Shown here one piece after another: positions 39,659 through 50,015 of a DNA stretch of 64,000 nt; the stretch's first letter is position 1; every line of letters begins with the position of its first letter. Source of the DNA: Shewanella amazonensis SB2B (GTDB taxonomy: Bacteria; Pseudomonadota; Gammaproteobacteria; Enterobacterales; Shewanellaceae). A program made the translations under genes and the position numbers. The notes under the pieces were generated by a model that was not told where the DNA came from, did not search any database, and saw nothing but the letters and a program-made list of their open reading frames with translations. The stretch covers positions 2,238,001 through 2,302,000 of the forward strand of contig NC_008700.1 in the NCBI RefSeq assembly GCF_000015245.1, in the 5' to 3' direction.

Positions 39659-40468
39659 TTATGCGCACGTATCCGTGTTTGCCACGAATGTGCCGCCGCC
39701 AACCACTTCGCCTTTGCAGAACAGCTGCCATTGACCGGGCTGCATGATGTTCCAGGCCTCGTTATCGGTTAATGGCCGGGTAGCTATCACGGTAACCACA
39801 TCATTGGGGGTGGTTTCCTTGTCAAAATCAATCACCACATCGGTATCAATCAACTTGGCCTTGCCAAAAGGCGCGCGGCGGGTGATATGGCTTAAGTTGT
39901 TGCTGCAAAAGCACATCAGGTAGTTGCCTTCCGAGAGGATCATATTGAACACCCCAAGCGCACGAATTTCTTCGGCAAGTTCTGCCACGTAAGCAAACAC
40001 AGGCAACATGTCATCGGGGCGCTCATCGCCAAAGCGGGCCACCAGCTTTTCCAATATCCAGCAAAACGCCAGTTCACTGTCAGTATCCCCAACCGGACGG
40101 AAACGGCGCACCGCAAACTTATCTTTATAGTCACTGAGCTGACCGTTGTGGGCATAGGTCCAGTTAAGGCCCCATAACTCCCGGTCAAAGGGGTGGGTGT
40201 TTTCCAGTGCAACACAACCACGGTTGGCCTGACGGATATGGCTTATCACGGTTTCGCTTTTAATCGGGTATGACTTAATCAAGCGGGCAATGTGTGATTC
40301 GCTGGATGGACAGGCGTCTTTAAAGGTGCGGCTGCCCTTGCCTTCATAAAAGGTAATGCCCCAGCCATCCACATGGGGGCCAGTTACCCCGCCACGCTCC
40401 GCCAGCCCGGTAAAACTGAACACAATGTCAGTGGGCACGTTGGCACTCATCGCCAATAACTCACACAT
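39659..40468 (-). CDS. Class II glutamine amidotransferase (YafJ type)
   Basis: 269 aa from the ATG at 40468, giving the required N-terminal MCELLAMSANVPTD with Cys2 as nucleophile. HIRQANRGCVALENTHPF, then WTYAHNGQLSDY and GDTDSELAFCWILE match the YafJ group. These are stand-alone glutaminase-like proteins; the acceptor is unknown. Monocistronic. Confidence 0.93.
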   Translation of the reverse strand: MCELLAMSANVPTDIVFSFTGLAERGGVTGPHVDGWGITFYEGKGSRTFKDACPSSESHIARLIKSYPIKSETVISHIRQANRGCVALENTHPFDRELWGLNWTYAHNGQLSDYKDKFAVRRFRPVGDTDSELAFCWILEKLVARFGDERPDDMLPVFAYVAELAEEIRALGVFNMILSEGNYLMCFCSNNLSHITRRAPFGKAKLIDTDVVIDFDKETTPNDVVTVIATRPLTDNEAWNIMQPGQWQLFCKGEVVGGGTFVANTDTCA

Positions 40469-40560
40469 AATCAAGGCACCTGAAGGTCACAAATACAACA
40501 ACTAACTTATTGTAACTTTGCCCTTTGTTGATGGGAATGGCGAAGGGCTCGAAAAAATTT

Positions 40561-40573
40561 AAACATTTGTTTG
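40561..40573. promoter_or_regulatory. PsrA-like site upstream of fadE
   Basis: AAACATTTGTTTG is AAAC-N4-GTTTG, an inverted repeat of the kind bound by the fatty-acid repressor PsrA. It lies about 43 bp before the fadE -35. Confidence 0.5.
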
Positions 40574-40615
40574 AAAAATGCTTGTGTTCGCTCACAGTTG
40601 GATTTACTTTTTAAT

Positions 40616-40644
40616 GCGACACAGGTCTGACCACACACTATACT
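40616..40644 (+). promoter_or_regulatory. fadE promoter with a FadR-like operator in the spacer
   Basis: GCGACA and TATACT are 17 bp apart. The spacer holds AGGTCTGACCA (40623-40633), close to the FadR core TGGTCNGACCA. A repressor there would block the polymerase, and long-chain acyl-CoA would relieve it. Confidence 0.6.
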
Positions 40645-40705
40645 TGTGATCAGGATCGCTTATATGACCCGCCTGGAGAAGGGTTATGAATAAAGGAGAA
40701 CGAGA

Positions 40706-43153
40706 GTGACTACCCTACTTTGGAGTATCGCGCTGCTTGTGGTGCTTGGTGCCTGCGCTTATTTGCGGGTGTCATTGCTGACCGCCACGGCCGCAGCCGC
40801 CATTATGTTGACCGCAGGATGGACCTTGGATGTTGTTGGCCTTTGGGGCGGCATCATCTTTTTGATTATCGCCCTTCCTCTGAATATCAGCAGTATTCGT
40901 CAGAGCCTGATCACCCGCCCGCTGCTGAAAGTTTACCGAGGCATCATGCCCGAGATGTCTTCCACTGAAAAAGAAGCCATCGACGCCGGTACCACCTGGT
41001 GGGAAGCCGATCTGTTCGCCGGTAATCCTAACTGGAAGAAGCTGCACAATTACCCGACCGCCCGCCTTTCTGCCGAAGAACAGGCCTTTATCGACGGCCC
41101 GGTTAACGAAGTGTGCCGCATGGTGAACGAGCATCAGGTATCCCATCAGTTCGCTGACCTGCCTGCTGACGTGTGGCAGTACCTGAAAGACAACGGCTTC
41201 TTCGCGATGATCATCAAGAAGAAGTACGGTGGTCTTGAGTTCTCCGCCTACGCCCAATCCCGCGTACTGCAAAAGCTGGCTGGTGTTTCCAGCGAGCTGG
41301 CATCCACCGTGGGCGTACCAAACTCCCTCGGCCCTGGTGAACTGTTGCAGCACTACGGTACGGCCGAGCAGCAGGACCACTACCTGCCACGTCTGGCCAA
41401 GGGTCTTGAAGTACCTTGTTTTGCCCTGACCAGCCCGGAAGCCGGTTCTGATGCAGGCTCAATTCCTGACTACGGTGTTGTCTGCAAAGGCATGTGGAAA
41501 GGTGAAGAAGTGCTGGGTATGAAGCTCACCTGGAACAAGCGCTACATCACCCTGGCTCCTATCGCGACTGTGCTTGGTCTGGCGTTCAAACTGCGTGACC
41601 CTGAGCGTCTGCTTGGCGGCGAAGAAGAGCTCGGCATCACCTGTGCCCTTATTCCTACCGATGTGGAAGGCGTGGAAACCGGTCGTCGTCACTTCCCACT
41701 CAACTGTATGTTCCAAAACGGCCCAACCCGCGGTAAAGACGTGTTTGTGCCCTTAAGCTTTATCATTGGCGGCCCGAAAATGGCCGGTCAGGGCTGGCGT
41801 ATGCTGGTGGAATGTTTGTCGGTTGGCCGCGGCATTACCCTGCCATCCAACTCTGCCGGTGGCGTGAAAACTGCTGCACTGGCAACCGGCGCCTATGCCC
41901 GCATCCGCCGACAGTTCAAGCTGCCTATCGGTAAGCTGGAAGGTATTGAAGAGCCAATGGCGCGCATCGGCGGTAACGCCTATCTGATGGACGCTGTGAC
42001 CTCGCTGACCACCACAGGTATCGATCTGGGTGAAAAGCCATCGGTTATCTCGGCCATCGTGAAGTATCACCTCACCGATCGTATGCAGAAATGCGTAATC
42101 GACGCCATGGACATCCACGGCGGTAAAGGCGTGTGCCTTGGCCCCAACAACTACCTGGGCCGTGGTTATCAGGCTGCGCCTATTGCCATTACCGTGGAAG
42201 GCGCCAACATCCTCACCCGCTCTATGATCATCTATGGTCAGGGCGCCATTCGCTGCCATCCATACGTACTGGCCGAAATGGACTCTGCCTTCGATAAAGA
42301 CGTGCGTCAGGGCCTGAATAAGTTCGATGCGGCTCTCTTTGGCCATATCGGCTTTACTATCAGCAATCTGATTCGCAGTGTGTGGATGGGCCTGACTGGC
42401 AGCCGCTTCTCTAACGCGCCATACGGCGACAAGACCAAGCGCTACTACCAGCACATGAACCGTTTCAGTGCCAACCTGGCGTTGCTGTCTGATCTGGCCA
42501 TGGCCACCCTGGGCGGAAACCTGAAGCGTAAAGAGCGTATCTCTGCCCGTCTTGGCGATATGCTCAGTCAGCTGTATCTGGCCTCCGCCACCTTGAAACG
42601 TTATCAGGATGAAGGCCGTCAAACTGAAGATCTGCCGCTGGTACAGTGGGCGGTTGAAGATGCCCTGTTCAAACTGCAAGCCTCTTTGGATGAGCTGCTG
42701 GACAACTTCCCTGCCGGTCTGGGCGGCGTGCTGCGCGTATTGCTGCTGCCTTTCGGTCGTCCACTGAAGCGTCCAAGCGATGTACTGGACCACAAGGTTG
42801 CCAAAATCATGCAAACCCCTTGTGCCAGCCGTGAGCGTCTGGGTCAGGGCCAGTTCTGGGAAGCCTGCGACAACAACCCTGTGGGTGTTCAGGAACAGAC
42901 TTTCAAGGACATCCTTGCCGCTGAGCCCCTGTACGACAAGGTATGCAAAGCTGCCGGTAAGCGTCTGCCCTTCATGTGGCTGGATCAGGTGGCTGCCGAA
43001 GGTAAGGCACTGGGCATTCTGTCTGATGCCGAGATCGCCCTGCTGGAGAAAGCCGAGATTGGCCGTATGAAGTCTATCAACGTAGACGACTTCGACCCAG
43101 CCGAGCTGGTGGCGCAAACCACCACTGGCAAGTCTCAGGAGCAAGCGGCGTAA
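40706..43153 (+). CDS. fadE: Acyl-CoA dehydrogenase FadE
   Basis: 815 aa, the long FadE form that carries out the first step of fatty-acid beta-oxidation. Two N-terminal TM helices (about 5-60), the acyl-CoA dehydrogenase core (about 130-500) with [19 protein letters not shown], and the long C-terminal extension to 815 are as expected. AGGAGAACGAGA precedes the GTG/ATG region; the start at 40706 is followed by [10 protein letters not shown]. Likely regulated by FadR/PsrA sites upstream. Confidence 0.95.
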   Translation: MTTLLWSIALLVVLGACAYLRVSLLTATAAAAIMLTAGWTLDVVGLWGGIIFLIIALPLNISSIRQSLITRPLLKVYRGIMPEMSSTEKEAIDAGTTWWEADLFAGNPNWKKLHNYPTARLSAEEQAFIDGPVNEVCRMVNEHQVSHQFADLPADVWQYLKDNGFFAMIIKKKYGGLEFSAYAQSRVLQKLAGVSSELASTVGVPNSLGPGELLQHYGTAEQQDHYLPRLAKGLEVPCFALTSPEAGSDAGSIPDYGVVCKGMWKGEEVLGMKLTWNKRYITLAPIATVLGLAFKLRDPERLLGGEEELGITCALIPTDVEGVETGRRHFPLNCMFQNGPTRGKDVFVPLSFIIGGPKMAGQGWRMLVECLSVGRGITLPSNSAGGVKTAALATGAYARIRRQFKLPIGKLEGIEEPMARIGGNAYLMDAVTSLTTTGIDLGEKPSVISAIVKYHLTDRMQKCVIDAMDIHGGKGVCLGPNNYLGRGYQAAPIAITVEGANILTRSMIIYGQGAIRCHPYVLAEMDSAFDKDVRQGLNKFDAALFGHIGFTISNLIRSVWMGLTGSRFSNAPYGDKTKRYYQHMNRFSANLALLSDLAMATLGGNLKRKERISARLGDMLSQLYLASATLKRYQDEGRQTEDLPLVQWAVEDALFKLQASLDELLDNFPAGLGGVLRVLLLPFGRPLKRPSDVLDHKVAKIMQTPCASRERLGQGQFWEACDNNPVGVQEQTFKDILAAEPLYDKVCKAAGKRLPFMWLDQVAAEGKALGILSDAEIALLEKAEIGRMKSINVDDFDPAELVAQTTTGKSQEQAA

Positions 43154-43170
43154 GTGCTGCGACTCCAGAT

Positions 43171-43199
43171 AAAAAAGGCGCCTCTGGGCGCCTTTTCTG
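43171..43199. terminator. Terminator after fadE
   Basis: Stem AAGGCGCC / GGCGCCTT with a 4-base loop and a T run, 18 bp after the fadE stop. Confidence 0.85.
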
Positions 43200-43276
43200 T
43201 TATTGCTGATTGCAACAGTGGATCAAGTGGTCGTCGGACTCCTGCTTAGATATCACCAATTGGTGAATGTTTTGTC

Positions 43277-45277
43277 TCAGGCTTTGAGCGGTTGATTGCC
43301 TTCACCGCCTCCCTCTTTGAGTGCCGGACTGCCAACGGTTTCTTCTTCAAAGCCTGCGTTCGCCTCACTGGCCGCTTCACGGGCCGCGTCTTCCTGCTCA
43401 CGGGCCAGCTTTTCAAGCGCAGCGCGTTCAGCGTCTTCTTTCTCAGCCAGAGCCTTCTCAAGCGCTTCTTTTTCCTGCTGCTCTTTGGCGTATTGCTGCG
43501 ACTCAACCGGGATCAAACTGATAAGCTCAATGCCAGTGGCCGGGATGTCGCTGCCGGCGGTGACAATACGCAACTTTTCATCCTGCAGATACACCAATGG
43601 CAGCACGCTTTCACCGTAGCGGCGCATAAAATCCACCAGCGTAAAACTTTCCCTCAGGGTGGTACTCTTCAAGATGGCGCCTTTCGCCATCTGGCTGGCG
43701 ATTTTGGCGTAAGAAATCCCTTCGCCAAACAGGCACAATCGCTTCATGTAAACTTCAGAGGCCAGATGACGGGCGCTGGAGCCTTCCATATTGTTCAGCC
43801 CAAAAACCTTTTCGGCGCCAAAATAATCCTGAAAATGAAAACTCACCAAAGGATTTAGCTGCCGGTAAGGTGATACCACCAGCACCCGACCGATGCCGGT
43901 CAAGTCCAGATAAGTCTCGGCGTGTTCCGATGCCGGATTGCCAAAGTAAACAGGGATGTTGTCCATCCGCGCCAGACGAATATTGTCCCAGTTAGTATCG
44001 GCAAGGATGACTTTGATATTTTTAGTCTTCAACAATTTGGCAAAGGTGCGGGAAAAGCTCGAGGCTCCAAAGAGCAGCAGTCCCTGGGCAGAGTCGGCCT
44101 TGACTTTAAGCAGTCGGGCCCAGGTGCCTGCTGAAAGACTTTGAATAACCACAGTGCCGATAATAATCAGAAACACCAGAGGCACAATTTTCTCGGCGCC
44201 AGGCACGCCCTGCTCTTCAAGCTTGATGGCAAACAGCGAGGAAACGGCCGCCGCCACAATTCCCCGTGGCGCCACCCAACTTAAAAACCACTTTTCGGGG
44301 GCCGTAAGATTGGTGCCTATGCCTGACAGCCACACGCTGAGTGGCCGGGCAATCAGCATGGCAACGGCGAGCACTCCAATGCCGCCCCAGCCTAAATCCA
44401 GCATGGCAGTGGAGTCGAGCCTTGCCGCCAGCAAAATAAACAGCGCCGAAATCATCAGTACCGTCAGGGTTTCTTTAAACTCGAGAATATCGGCAATGTC
44501 TACCCCGCGCATATTGGCAAGCCAAATACCCATCACTGTTACCGTGAGCAGACCCGATTCTTCCTGCAGCAGATTCGAGCCCACAAAGGTGCCCAGCATC
44601 ACGGTGAGCACGGCGGTGTTTCTCAGATAATGCGGCAAGAGATCTTTGCGAAGCACCCAGCCCACCACATATCCCATGGCGGCTCCGACACCAAAACCCA
44701 GCGCCAAAATCGAGCCGAATGACATCAAAATGTGCTCGGTGGCATTTTGGGAGGCCGCGATATATTCAAATACCAATACCGCCAGCACAGCGCCAATGGG
44801 GTCAATCACTATGCCTTCCCAGCGAAGGATACTGGCAAGCTGGGACTTGGGACGTACACTCCTTAGCATGGGCACTATCACTGTGGGACCTGTCACCACC
44901 ACCAAAGCACCGAATAACCAGGCCAGCGCCCAATCAAATCCCATAAAGTAGTGAGTCGCAAGGGAGATTGCCACCCAGGTCACCACCATACCTATGGTCA
45001 CGAGGTGGGTTACCATTCGACCATAGTCTTTGATTTCTTTGAAGTTAAGCGTCAATGCACCTTCAAATAAGATGATGGCAACACCCAGAGAAATCATCGG
45101 GAACAGAAGATCGCCAAAAATGGCATCGGGCTTGAGAAAACCAAGCCCGGGCCCAAGCAGCAGGCCACAGAGGAGCAGAGGCAAAATGGCTGGAAGCCTT
45201 AACTTCCAACCCAGCCACTGGCAAAACAACGAAAGCACTCCAATAAGCGCCAGAATGCCGGTGATATGTTCAACCAT
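43277..45277 (-). CDS. CPA1-type cation:proton antiporter with a nucleotide-binding domain
   Basis: 666 aa. About 12-13 TM helices (1-385) with the Na+/H+ exchanger signatures VVTGPTVIVPMLRS and GIVIDPIGAVLAVLVFEY (conserved Asp). A TrkA-N/Rossmann domain follows (about 395-500, GLLLFGASSFSRTFAKLL) and a charged Glu/Ala-rich coiled-coil tail (about 590-650). It resembles NhaP/YjbQ-like exchangers; the ion is not decided. The Rossmann domain suggests control by a nucleotide. Confidence 0.88.
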   Translation of the reverse strand: MVEHITGILALIGVLSLFCQWLGWKLRLPAILPLLLCGLLLGPGLGFLKPDAIFGDLLFPMISLGVAIILFEGALTLNFKEIKDYGRMVTHLVTIGMVVTWVAISLATHYFMGFDWALAWLFGALVVVTGPTVIVPMLRSVRPKSQLASILRWEGIVIDPIGAVLAVLVFEYIAASQNATEHILMSFGSILALGFGVGAAMGYVVGWVLRKDLLPHYLRNTAVLTVMLGTFVGSNLLQEESGLLTVTVMGIWLANMRGVDIADILEFKETLTVLMISALFILLAARLDSTAMLDLGWGGIGVLAVAMLIARPLSVWLSGIGTNLTAPEKWFLSWVAPRGIVAAAVSSLFAIKLEEQGVPGAEKIVPLVFLIIIGTVVIQSLSAGTWARLLKVKADSAQGLLLFGASSFSRTFAKLLKTKNIKVILADTNWDNIRLARMDNIPVYFGNPASEHAETYLDLTGIGRVLVVSPYRQLNPLVSFHFQDYFGAEKVFGLNNMEGSSARHLASEVYMKRLCLFGEGISYAKIASQMAKGAILKSTTLRESFTLVDFMRRYGESVLPLVYLQDEKLRIVTAGSDIPATGIELISLIPVESQQYAKEQQEKEALEKALAEKEDAERAALEKLAREQEDAAREAASEANAGFEEETVGSPALKEGGGEGNQPLKA

Positions 45278-45445
45278 GTATTAATCCTTGAACAGAAGAT
45301 CCCTGAAAGTAAGATCACAGTAGCAGCCAAATGTGTCTGTTTCATCTTATCTATTTTTATGCAGAGCGCCACGGGGCAAACAACACTGAGCCACCTCAAA
45401 AGGTACACAGCGTCAGTAAATCCCTGATAAGGCGCACAGCCATGG

Positions 45446-45459
45446 CTAACCATGGTTAG
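45446..45459. promoter_or_regulatory. Palindrome with AACCATGGTTAG
   Basis: CTAACCATGGTTAG is perfectly palindromic. Part of it, AACCATGGT(T)AG, recurs at 49960-49970. The spacing from TCCCTGATA is 27 bp here and 38 bp there. Confidence 0.45.
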
Positions 45460-45490
45460 AGGAGCATCCAGACTGCGGCAACTTCGCTAC

Positions 45491-45509
45491 ATATCCGTCA
45501 GACGGATAT
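45491..45509. promoter_or_regulatory. 19-bp palindrome upstream of the kinase gene
   Basis: ATATCCGTC and GACGGATAT, 9-bp arms around one base, about 125 bp before the kinase start. Likely an operator; the regulator is unknown. Confidence 0.5.
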
Positions 45510-45633
45510 CCACGCACATTGATATTTAGCCCTCCGATTGATGGATACAACTTTTAACAGTTAAGAATGTTTCCATCATGTTATAACTAATGCCCATCTA
45601 TGTAGCGCTGCCGTGGTATTTCGCGGGGGAATA

Positions 45634-48600
45634 ATGTCTGCGGTAATAAGAACTATCATTTATCTAATGCTTTTGCACTTTGGTAACGCCTGGTCCGCAC
45701 CTGAAAAAATTGCACAAAACGTAGACTTTGACTCAGACAACATTTCCGCAATCCTGATTGATAAACAAGGTTTTATGTGGCTTGGAACCCAAGATGGGTT
45801 GTTCTTTTACGATAGCTATCAACTGGAGAAATTCAGGCCGGATGCTGATACGCCGGGCACCATCGCAGCTTTGGATATACGCAATCTCTATCTGAGTCGG
45901 GACAACAGTCTCTGGATATCCACTAACAGCGGTGGCCTCAGTCGATTCAACCCGGACACCCGCACTTTCACTAATTACCGCCACAATTCCGAAGATATTA
46001 ATTCCCTGTCCAATGACAGTGTTTATGACGTCGCTGACGGCCCTGACGGTGAGCTTTGGGTAGCGACTCAGATTGGATTAAACCGATTAAATCCGGCAAC
46101 CGGACAAGTGCGCCGGTACCTTAAAGACGACACAAACGCCGCGTCCCTGCCCTCAAACTATGTTTACACGCTTTTTGTCGACAGCAGCAACCGGCTTTGG
46201 ATTGGAACCATTGGCGGTGGACTGGCGTATTGGGCAGGTGAAACCCAAGGATTCATCAGTTTAGAACTGCCCAATGTGATAACGGATGTATTTTCCATCG
46301 TCGAACAGGATGGAAAATATTTGTGGGTCGGCACCCGCCAGGGGTTGCTCAGGATAACGCTGGACAACCTACTCGTCAGACGTATCCAGCCAGATCAGGG
46401 CAATGAGCCGGAATTGATGATTATTTCATTACATCTGGACGCCAATCAGCTGGTTTTAGGTACCTTTGGCCAAGGCCTCAAGTTTTACAACACTGATACC
46501 AATCAGCTCAGTCATGCTAGCCAGGATATCCCAGGCGCCAAAGACACCATTACCAGCATGGTAAAAGACAGCACCGGGCAGCTTTTTTATGCCACCTGGG
46601 GACGAGGAGCCTATAAGCTGGATGTGACCGAGCGAAATAAATCGGATGACGGTACAGCCAAGCGCACGTCACTCTCTTTGCCTAATGTCGCAGCGATGTA
46701 CGCAAAATCCGGCAGTAATAAAGCCTGGGTTGGCTCTTTCAGTGATGGCCTGCACTGGCTTGATCTCGACACCCAACGACTGAATAGATTCACCCCCAGT
46801 ACATCAGCCAATAACATTAATGGCGTGCTGAGCATTGCTTCCTTTGGAGCGGACGAGCTACTGGTTGGAACATCGGAAGGCTTATGGCATCTGATTGGCA
46901 ATGGCACGGTGAAAGCGCATTTTTCTCACCAGCCTGAAGAGACGGGCTCAATTGGCAAGGGCTTTGTTAGAGTGCTGCAACCCGATGACAGTGGCGATGT
47001 CTGGGTCGGCATCGGAGGTGATGGCCTATACAAATACCATCCCGACAGCGGAACATTCAGTTCATATACGCACGACCCTTCAGTACCGGATTCCCTGAGT
47101 GGAAATTACATCACCTCACTTCTGATAGATGGTCCTTACCTTTGGGTGGGCACCCGCTCAAATGGCTTGAATCTCTGCCAGAAAGACAGCATGTCCTGTC
47201 AGCGTCTTCAGGTACATAACAGTGGGTTAAACCACTTTTACATCTCCGATATCGCAAAGGACGACCTGGGTAATATTTGGGTTGGTACCGATGGCGGCGG
47301 TTTACACAAGGCTGAATTCCACCGGACTGGTGTCAAGACAGAAGTTCGTATCACGCCAGAGCCGGGATTGGCTGCAGACTCGATTAAATCCATTTTACCG
47401 GGAGCATCAGGCGAAGTTTGGTTTACAACAAGTGATGGACTATTCAGCTATCACTCAAACCAAAAGCGCTTTCACAAGGCAACAGACAGGGTACTGAACG
47501 GCCTGGGTGGATTTTCGCAACGTTCTCGAGCAAGCACTGGCGAGTTCAACCTGCTTGGCACCAATAATGGTGTGTATCTCTTTTCGTCGATATCCAACGT
47601 CGAGCCCGAGACCCAATTCCCTGTCCGATTCACTCAGATTGTATCTGATAGCCTGGCAAACCCAATTTTAAACACTGCAATTCAAGACCCTTTCCAAATG
47701 TCGGTCCCCTGGGGTGGCTGGCTGAATGTGGAGTTTGCCCTGCTGGACTTTGGCTCATCGGCTCATAGCTATCAATATCGCATGTCTTCTGAGAGCCAAT
47801 GGATATCGCTGAATAACATGCACCATTTGAATTTCTATAAGCTCGATCCAGGTGTACACCGTCTTGAAGTGCGGGGAAGAGGCATAAACCAGGCATGGAG
47901 CCAACCGGCAACACTGCACCTCACAGTGATCCCCCCCTGGTGGCGAAATACCACCTACATCGGCTTATTACTGGTGTGCATCGCATTAGTGGCGGTGAGT
48001 TATCACAGGTTTCGGATGGCAAGATGGGAAAGATATACCCGTCATCTCAATGCGCTGAAAGAAGAGAAGCTCGCTGTGATTGAAAAGCTCAGGCAAAACG
48101 AACAACATCTGAAATCCGCGTTTGAAGGAATGCGTAATCTGGCCACCCGCCTGCAATATGCCAAGGAAGAAGAGCGTAAATCCATTTCCCGGGAACTTCA
48201 TGATCAATTCGGTCAATCACTCACTGCCACTCAGATAAGCCTGCAACTGTTCCGGCGCCAACACCCCGGTGACCCGAAACTGATAGATACCTGTATTACG
48301 ACTATCCAGGCCATGATTAAGCAGGTACGCGCAATCTCGTTCGATTTACGTCCCAGTCTTCTGGACGACGTTGGTTTGGTTGCAGGTCTTCACCACCAGC
48401 TCAATAAGATGTCATCGTCATTGACGCACCCCATTATCTTTAATGCAGACACAGATATACCTGAACTTAGCCCCGAGCTGACCATTACTCTATTCAGGGT
48501 AATTCAGGAGTCAGTCACCAATGCCATTCGCCATGCAAATGCCACGCGAATTGAAGTAAAGCTTTACCCAGACGGTGACAAGATCAAGGCCGAGGTTTCT

Positions 48601-48774
48601 GATAACGGCGTTGGCTTCGAACCCGGTGGCATTTCCGCTAAAGTCAGCAAAGGTGGCCATTTGGGCCTATTGGGTATTGAGGAGCGGGTAAAGTCCCAAA
48701 ACGGTAATTTGAATATCAAAGCCATTCCCCATGGCGGAGTCTCCATTTCAGTTGAGTTTCCTTATGAAAAGTAA
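45634..48774 (+). CDS. Beta-propeller sensor histidine kinase (NarL-type)
   Basis: 1046 aa from the ATG at 45634; the signal peptide ends GNAWSA/PE. About 30-680 are repeated blades with WLGTQDGLFFYD, LWVATQIGLNRLN and LWIGTIGGGL (Reg_prop type), perhaps two propellers. About 690-770 fits a Y_Y_Y domain; one TM at about 775-797; a coiled coil; HisKA_3 with ISRELHDQFGQSL (His856) and ATPase motifs ESVTNAIRHAN and VSDNGVGFEPGG. There is no receiver domain, unlike Bacteroides hybrid sensors. It overlaps the regulator gene by 11 bp. The signal it senses is unknown; possibly a polymer in the medium. Confidence 0.93.
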   Translation: MSAVIRTIIYLMLLHFGNAWSAPEKIAQNVDFDSDNISAILIDKQGFMWLGTQDGLFFYDSYQLEKFRPDADTPGTIAALDIRNLYLSRDNSLWISTNSGGLSRFNPDTRTFTNYRHNSEDINSLSNDSVYDVADGPDGELWVATQIGLNRLNPATGQVRRYLKDDTNAASLPSNYVYTLFVDSSNRLWIGTIGGGLAYWAGETQGFISLELPNVITDVFSIVEQDGKYLWVGTRQGLLRITLDNLLVRRIQPDQGNEPELMIISLHLDANQLVLGTFGQGLKFYNTDTNQLSHASQDIPGAKDTITSMVKDSTGQLFYATWGRGAYKLDVTERNKSDDGTAKRTSLSLPNVAAMYAKSGSNKAWVGSFSDGLHWLDLDTQRLNRFTPSTSANNINGVLSIASFGADELLVGTSEGLWHLIGNGTVKAHFSHQPEETGSIGKGFVRVLQPDDSGDVWVGIGGDGLYKYHPDSGTFSSYTHDPSVPDSLSGNYITSLLIDGPYLWVGTRSNGLNLCQKDSMSCQRLQVHNSGLNHFYISDIAKDDLGNIWVGTDGGGLHKAEFHRTGVKTEVRITPEPGLAADSIKSILPGASGEVWFTTSDGLFSYHSNQKRFHKATDRVLNGLGGFSQRSRASTGEFNLLGTNNGVYLFSSISNVEPETQFPVRFTQIVSDSLANPILNTAIQDPFQMSVPWGGWLNVEFALLDFGSSAHSYQYRMSSESQWISLNNMHHLNFYKLDPGVHRLEVRGRGINQAWSQPATLHLTVIPPWWRNTTYIGLLLVCIALVAVSYHRFRMARWERYTRHLNALKEEKLAVIEKLRQNEQHLKSAFEGMRNLATRLQYAKEEERKSISRELHDQFGQSLTATQISLQLFRRQHPGDPKLIDTCITTIQAMIKQVRAISFDLRPSLLDDVGLVAGLHHQLNKMSSSLTHPIIFNADTDIPELSPELTITLFRVIQESVTNAIRHANATRIEVKLYPDGDKIKAEVSDNGVGFEPGGISAKVSKGGHLGLLGIEERVKSQNGNLNIKAIPHGGVSISVEFPYEK

Positions 48775-49411
48775 CAATAGCGTCGTATTGGTAGATGATC
48801 ATGAACTGGTTCGCGCTGGAATACGCACCTTATTACATACCATTGACTCAATCGAAGTGATTGGTGAATGTGGGGATGGCCTCGAGGCAGTGGCATTGGT
48901 AAGGCGGCTTAAGCCCAAGCTGCTGGTATTGGACATCTCGATTAAAAGCTTAAGTGGAATGGAAGTTGTCAAACTGATTTCAAACCAGGCAATACCGGTA
49001 AAGATCTTAATTCTTTCCATGCACAATAACGTCGAATATGTGGCCAAATGCTTAAAAAACGGGGCACATGGTTATCTCTTAAAAGATGCTGCGGTCGATG
49101 AGCTTGAGCCGGCTATCACAAACGTCCTGCTGGGCCACAGCTACATCAGCAAAGAAATTGATATCAGCCTCCTGGAGCAATTACTGTCTACCAATCAATC
49201 GGCTCCATCCCTGCTTGAACTCTTAACCAACAGGCAAAAGCAAATCCTTCAGCTCATAGCTGAAGGTTATTCCACACGACAAATTGCCGAGTCTATCAGT
49301 GTCAGTATCAAGACGGTCGAGACACACAGGGCCCACATAATGGCAAGATTACAAATTTTTGATATTGCGGGACTGGTACGATTTGCGTTACAAGAAAAAC
49401 TTATCCCCTGA
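48764..49411 (+). CDS. LuxR/NarL-type response regulator
   Basis: 215 aa from the ATG at 48764 (MKSNNSVVLVDDHELVRAG), overlapping the kinase gene by 11 bp. Receiver domain with the DD pair near the start, phospho-acceptor Asp57 (VLDISIKSLSG) and Lys in LLKDAAVDE; C-terminal helix-turn-helix with LTNRQKQILQLIAEGYSTRQIAESISVSIKTV. It is the cognate regulator of the propeller kinase and probably controls the protease genes downstream. Confidence 0.95.
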   Translation: MKSNNSVVLVDDHELVRAGIRTLLHTIDSIEVIGECGDGLEAVALVRRLKPKLLVLDISIKSLSGMEVVKLISNQAIPVKILILSMHNNVEYVAKCLKNGAHGYLLKDAAVDELEPAITNVLLGHSYISKEIDISLLEQLLSTNQSAPSLLELLTNRQKQILQLIAEGYSTRQIAESISVSIKTVETHRAHIMARLQIFDIAGLVRFALQEKLIP

Positions 49412-50015
49412 AACGACAACATGCTTAACATCAAGCGTGTTATGTAAATGAATAATAATACCTTTCGCTAACTCCCATTGCCGGTTGGGTGTGTTGCAGT
49501 GAACCTCATGGGTGCTATTTTTTGCAGTGCTTATCCTATGCTACAACCTACATCGGCGATACACTGTGTAACAAATGAAAAACAACTTCAAAACACTTTA
49601 AGTTGTTGATAAATATGAATAGAACTCACGACCAGCAGGAAATCAAAAAAGATATAAATCCTGAATGCTAGCGAAAAAACAGTCTCACTATCTAACAATG
49701 ACATCATCTTAAGTGTTTTTATACATCAACAAAAGAAATCACACCTTTAAAGAAATTCGCAAAACCAATACACTGACCTAAACAAGCCTAATTAATCAGC
49801 AAAATAATTCACAACATCCCCACTTAATCAGGCATATCATCTGCCTGGTAGAGATTACACTTAAGAGCATCAAACGCCAATTCTATCTCCCCTAACGTTT
49901 AATAATCAAAAAATCAGGGATTCCCTGATATATGCCAAAAGTCCGAATTGCTAGCTTGAAACCATGGTAGTACCCCCTACCAAAGCTCAAGTCATAAAAA
50001 CAATTAGGATACTTC
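49412..50015. other. Long AT-rich region upstream of the protease operon
   Basis: 604 bp without a gene. Near the left end, an imperfect hairpin (49419-49440) may end the two-component operon. Near the right end are a palindrome (49913-49929), AACCATGGTAG (49960-49970) and an inverted repeat GGTAG / CTACC (49967-49982), just before the 50016 start. Confidence 0.55.
49913..49929. promoter_or_regulatory. 17-bp palindrome upstream of the protease operon
   Basis: ATCAGGGA-T-TCCCTGAT, about 87 bp before the first gene. Its right arm TCCCTGATA is also at 45421-45429 before the kinase gene. A candidate site for the adjacent LuxR-type regulator. Confidence 0.5.

Larger units (their letters stand above)
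45278..45633. other. Regulatory region upstream of the two-component system
   Basis: 356 bp with no gene. Contains TCCCTGATA (45421), a palindrome CTAACCATGGTTAG (45446-45459) and a 19-bp palindrome (45491-45509). The first two recur in the region before the protease operon. Confidence 0.5.

Noticed and set aside
41753..43144. 463-codon minus-strand ORF inside fadE
   Set aside because: A shadow frame of a strongly coded gene with biased codon use; the translation shows no domain and fadE is complete.
43253..43266. Palindrome TCACCAATTGGTGA as an operator or terminator
   Set aside because: It lies between two convergent gene ends with no T run, so neither role is supported.
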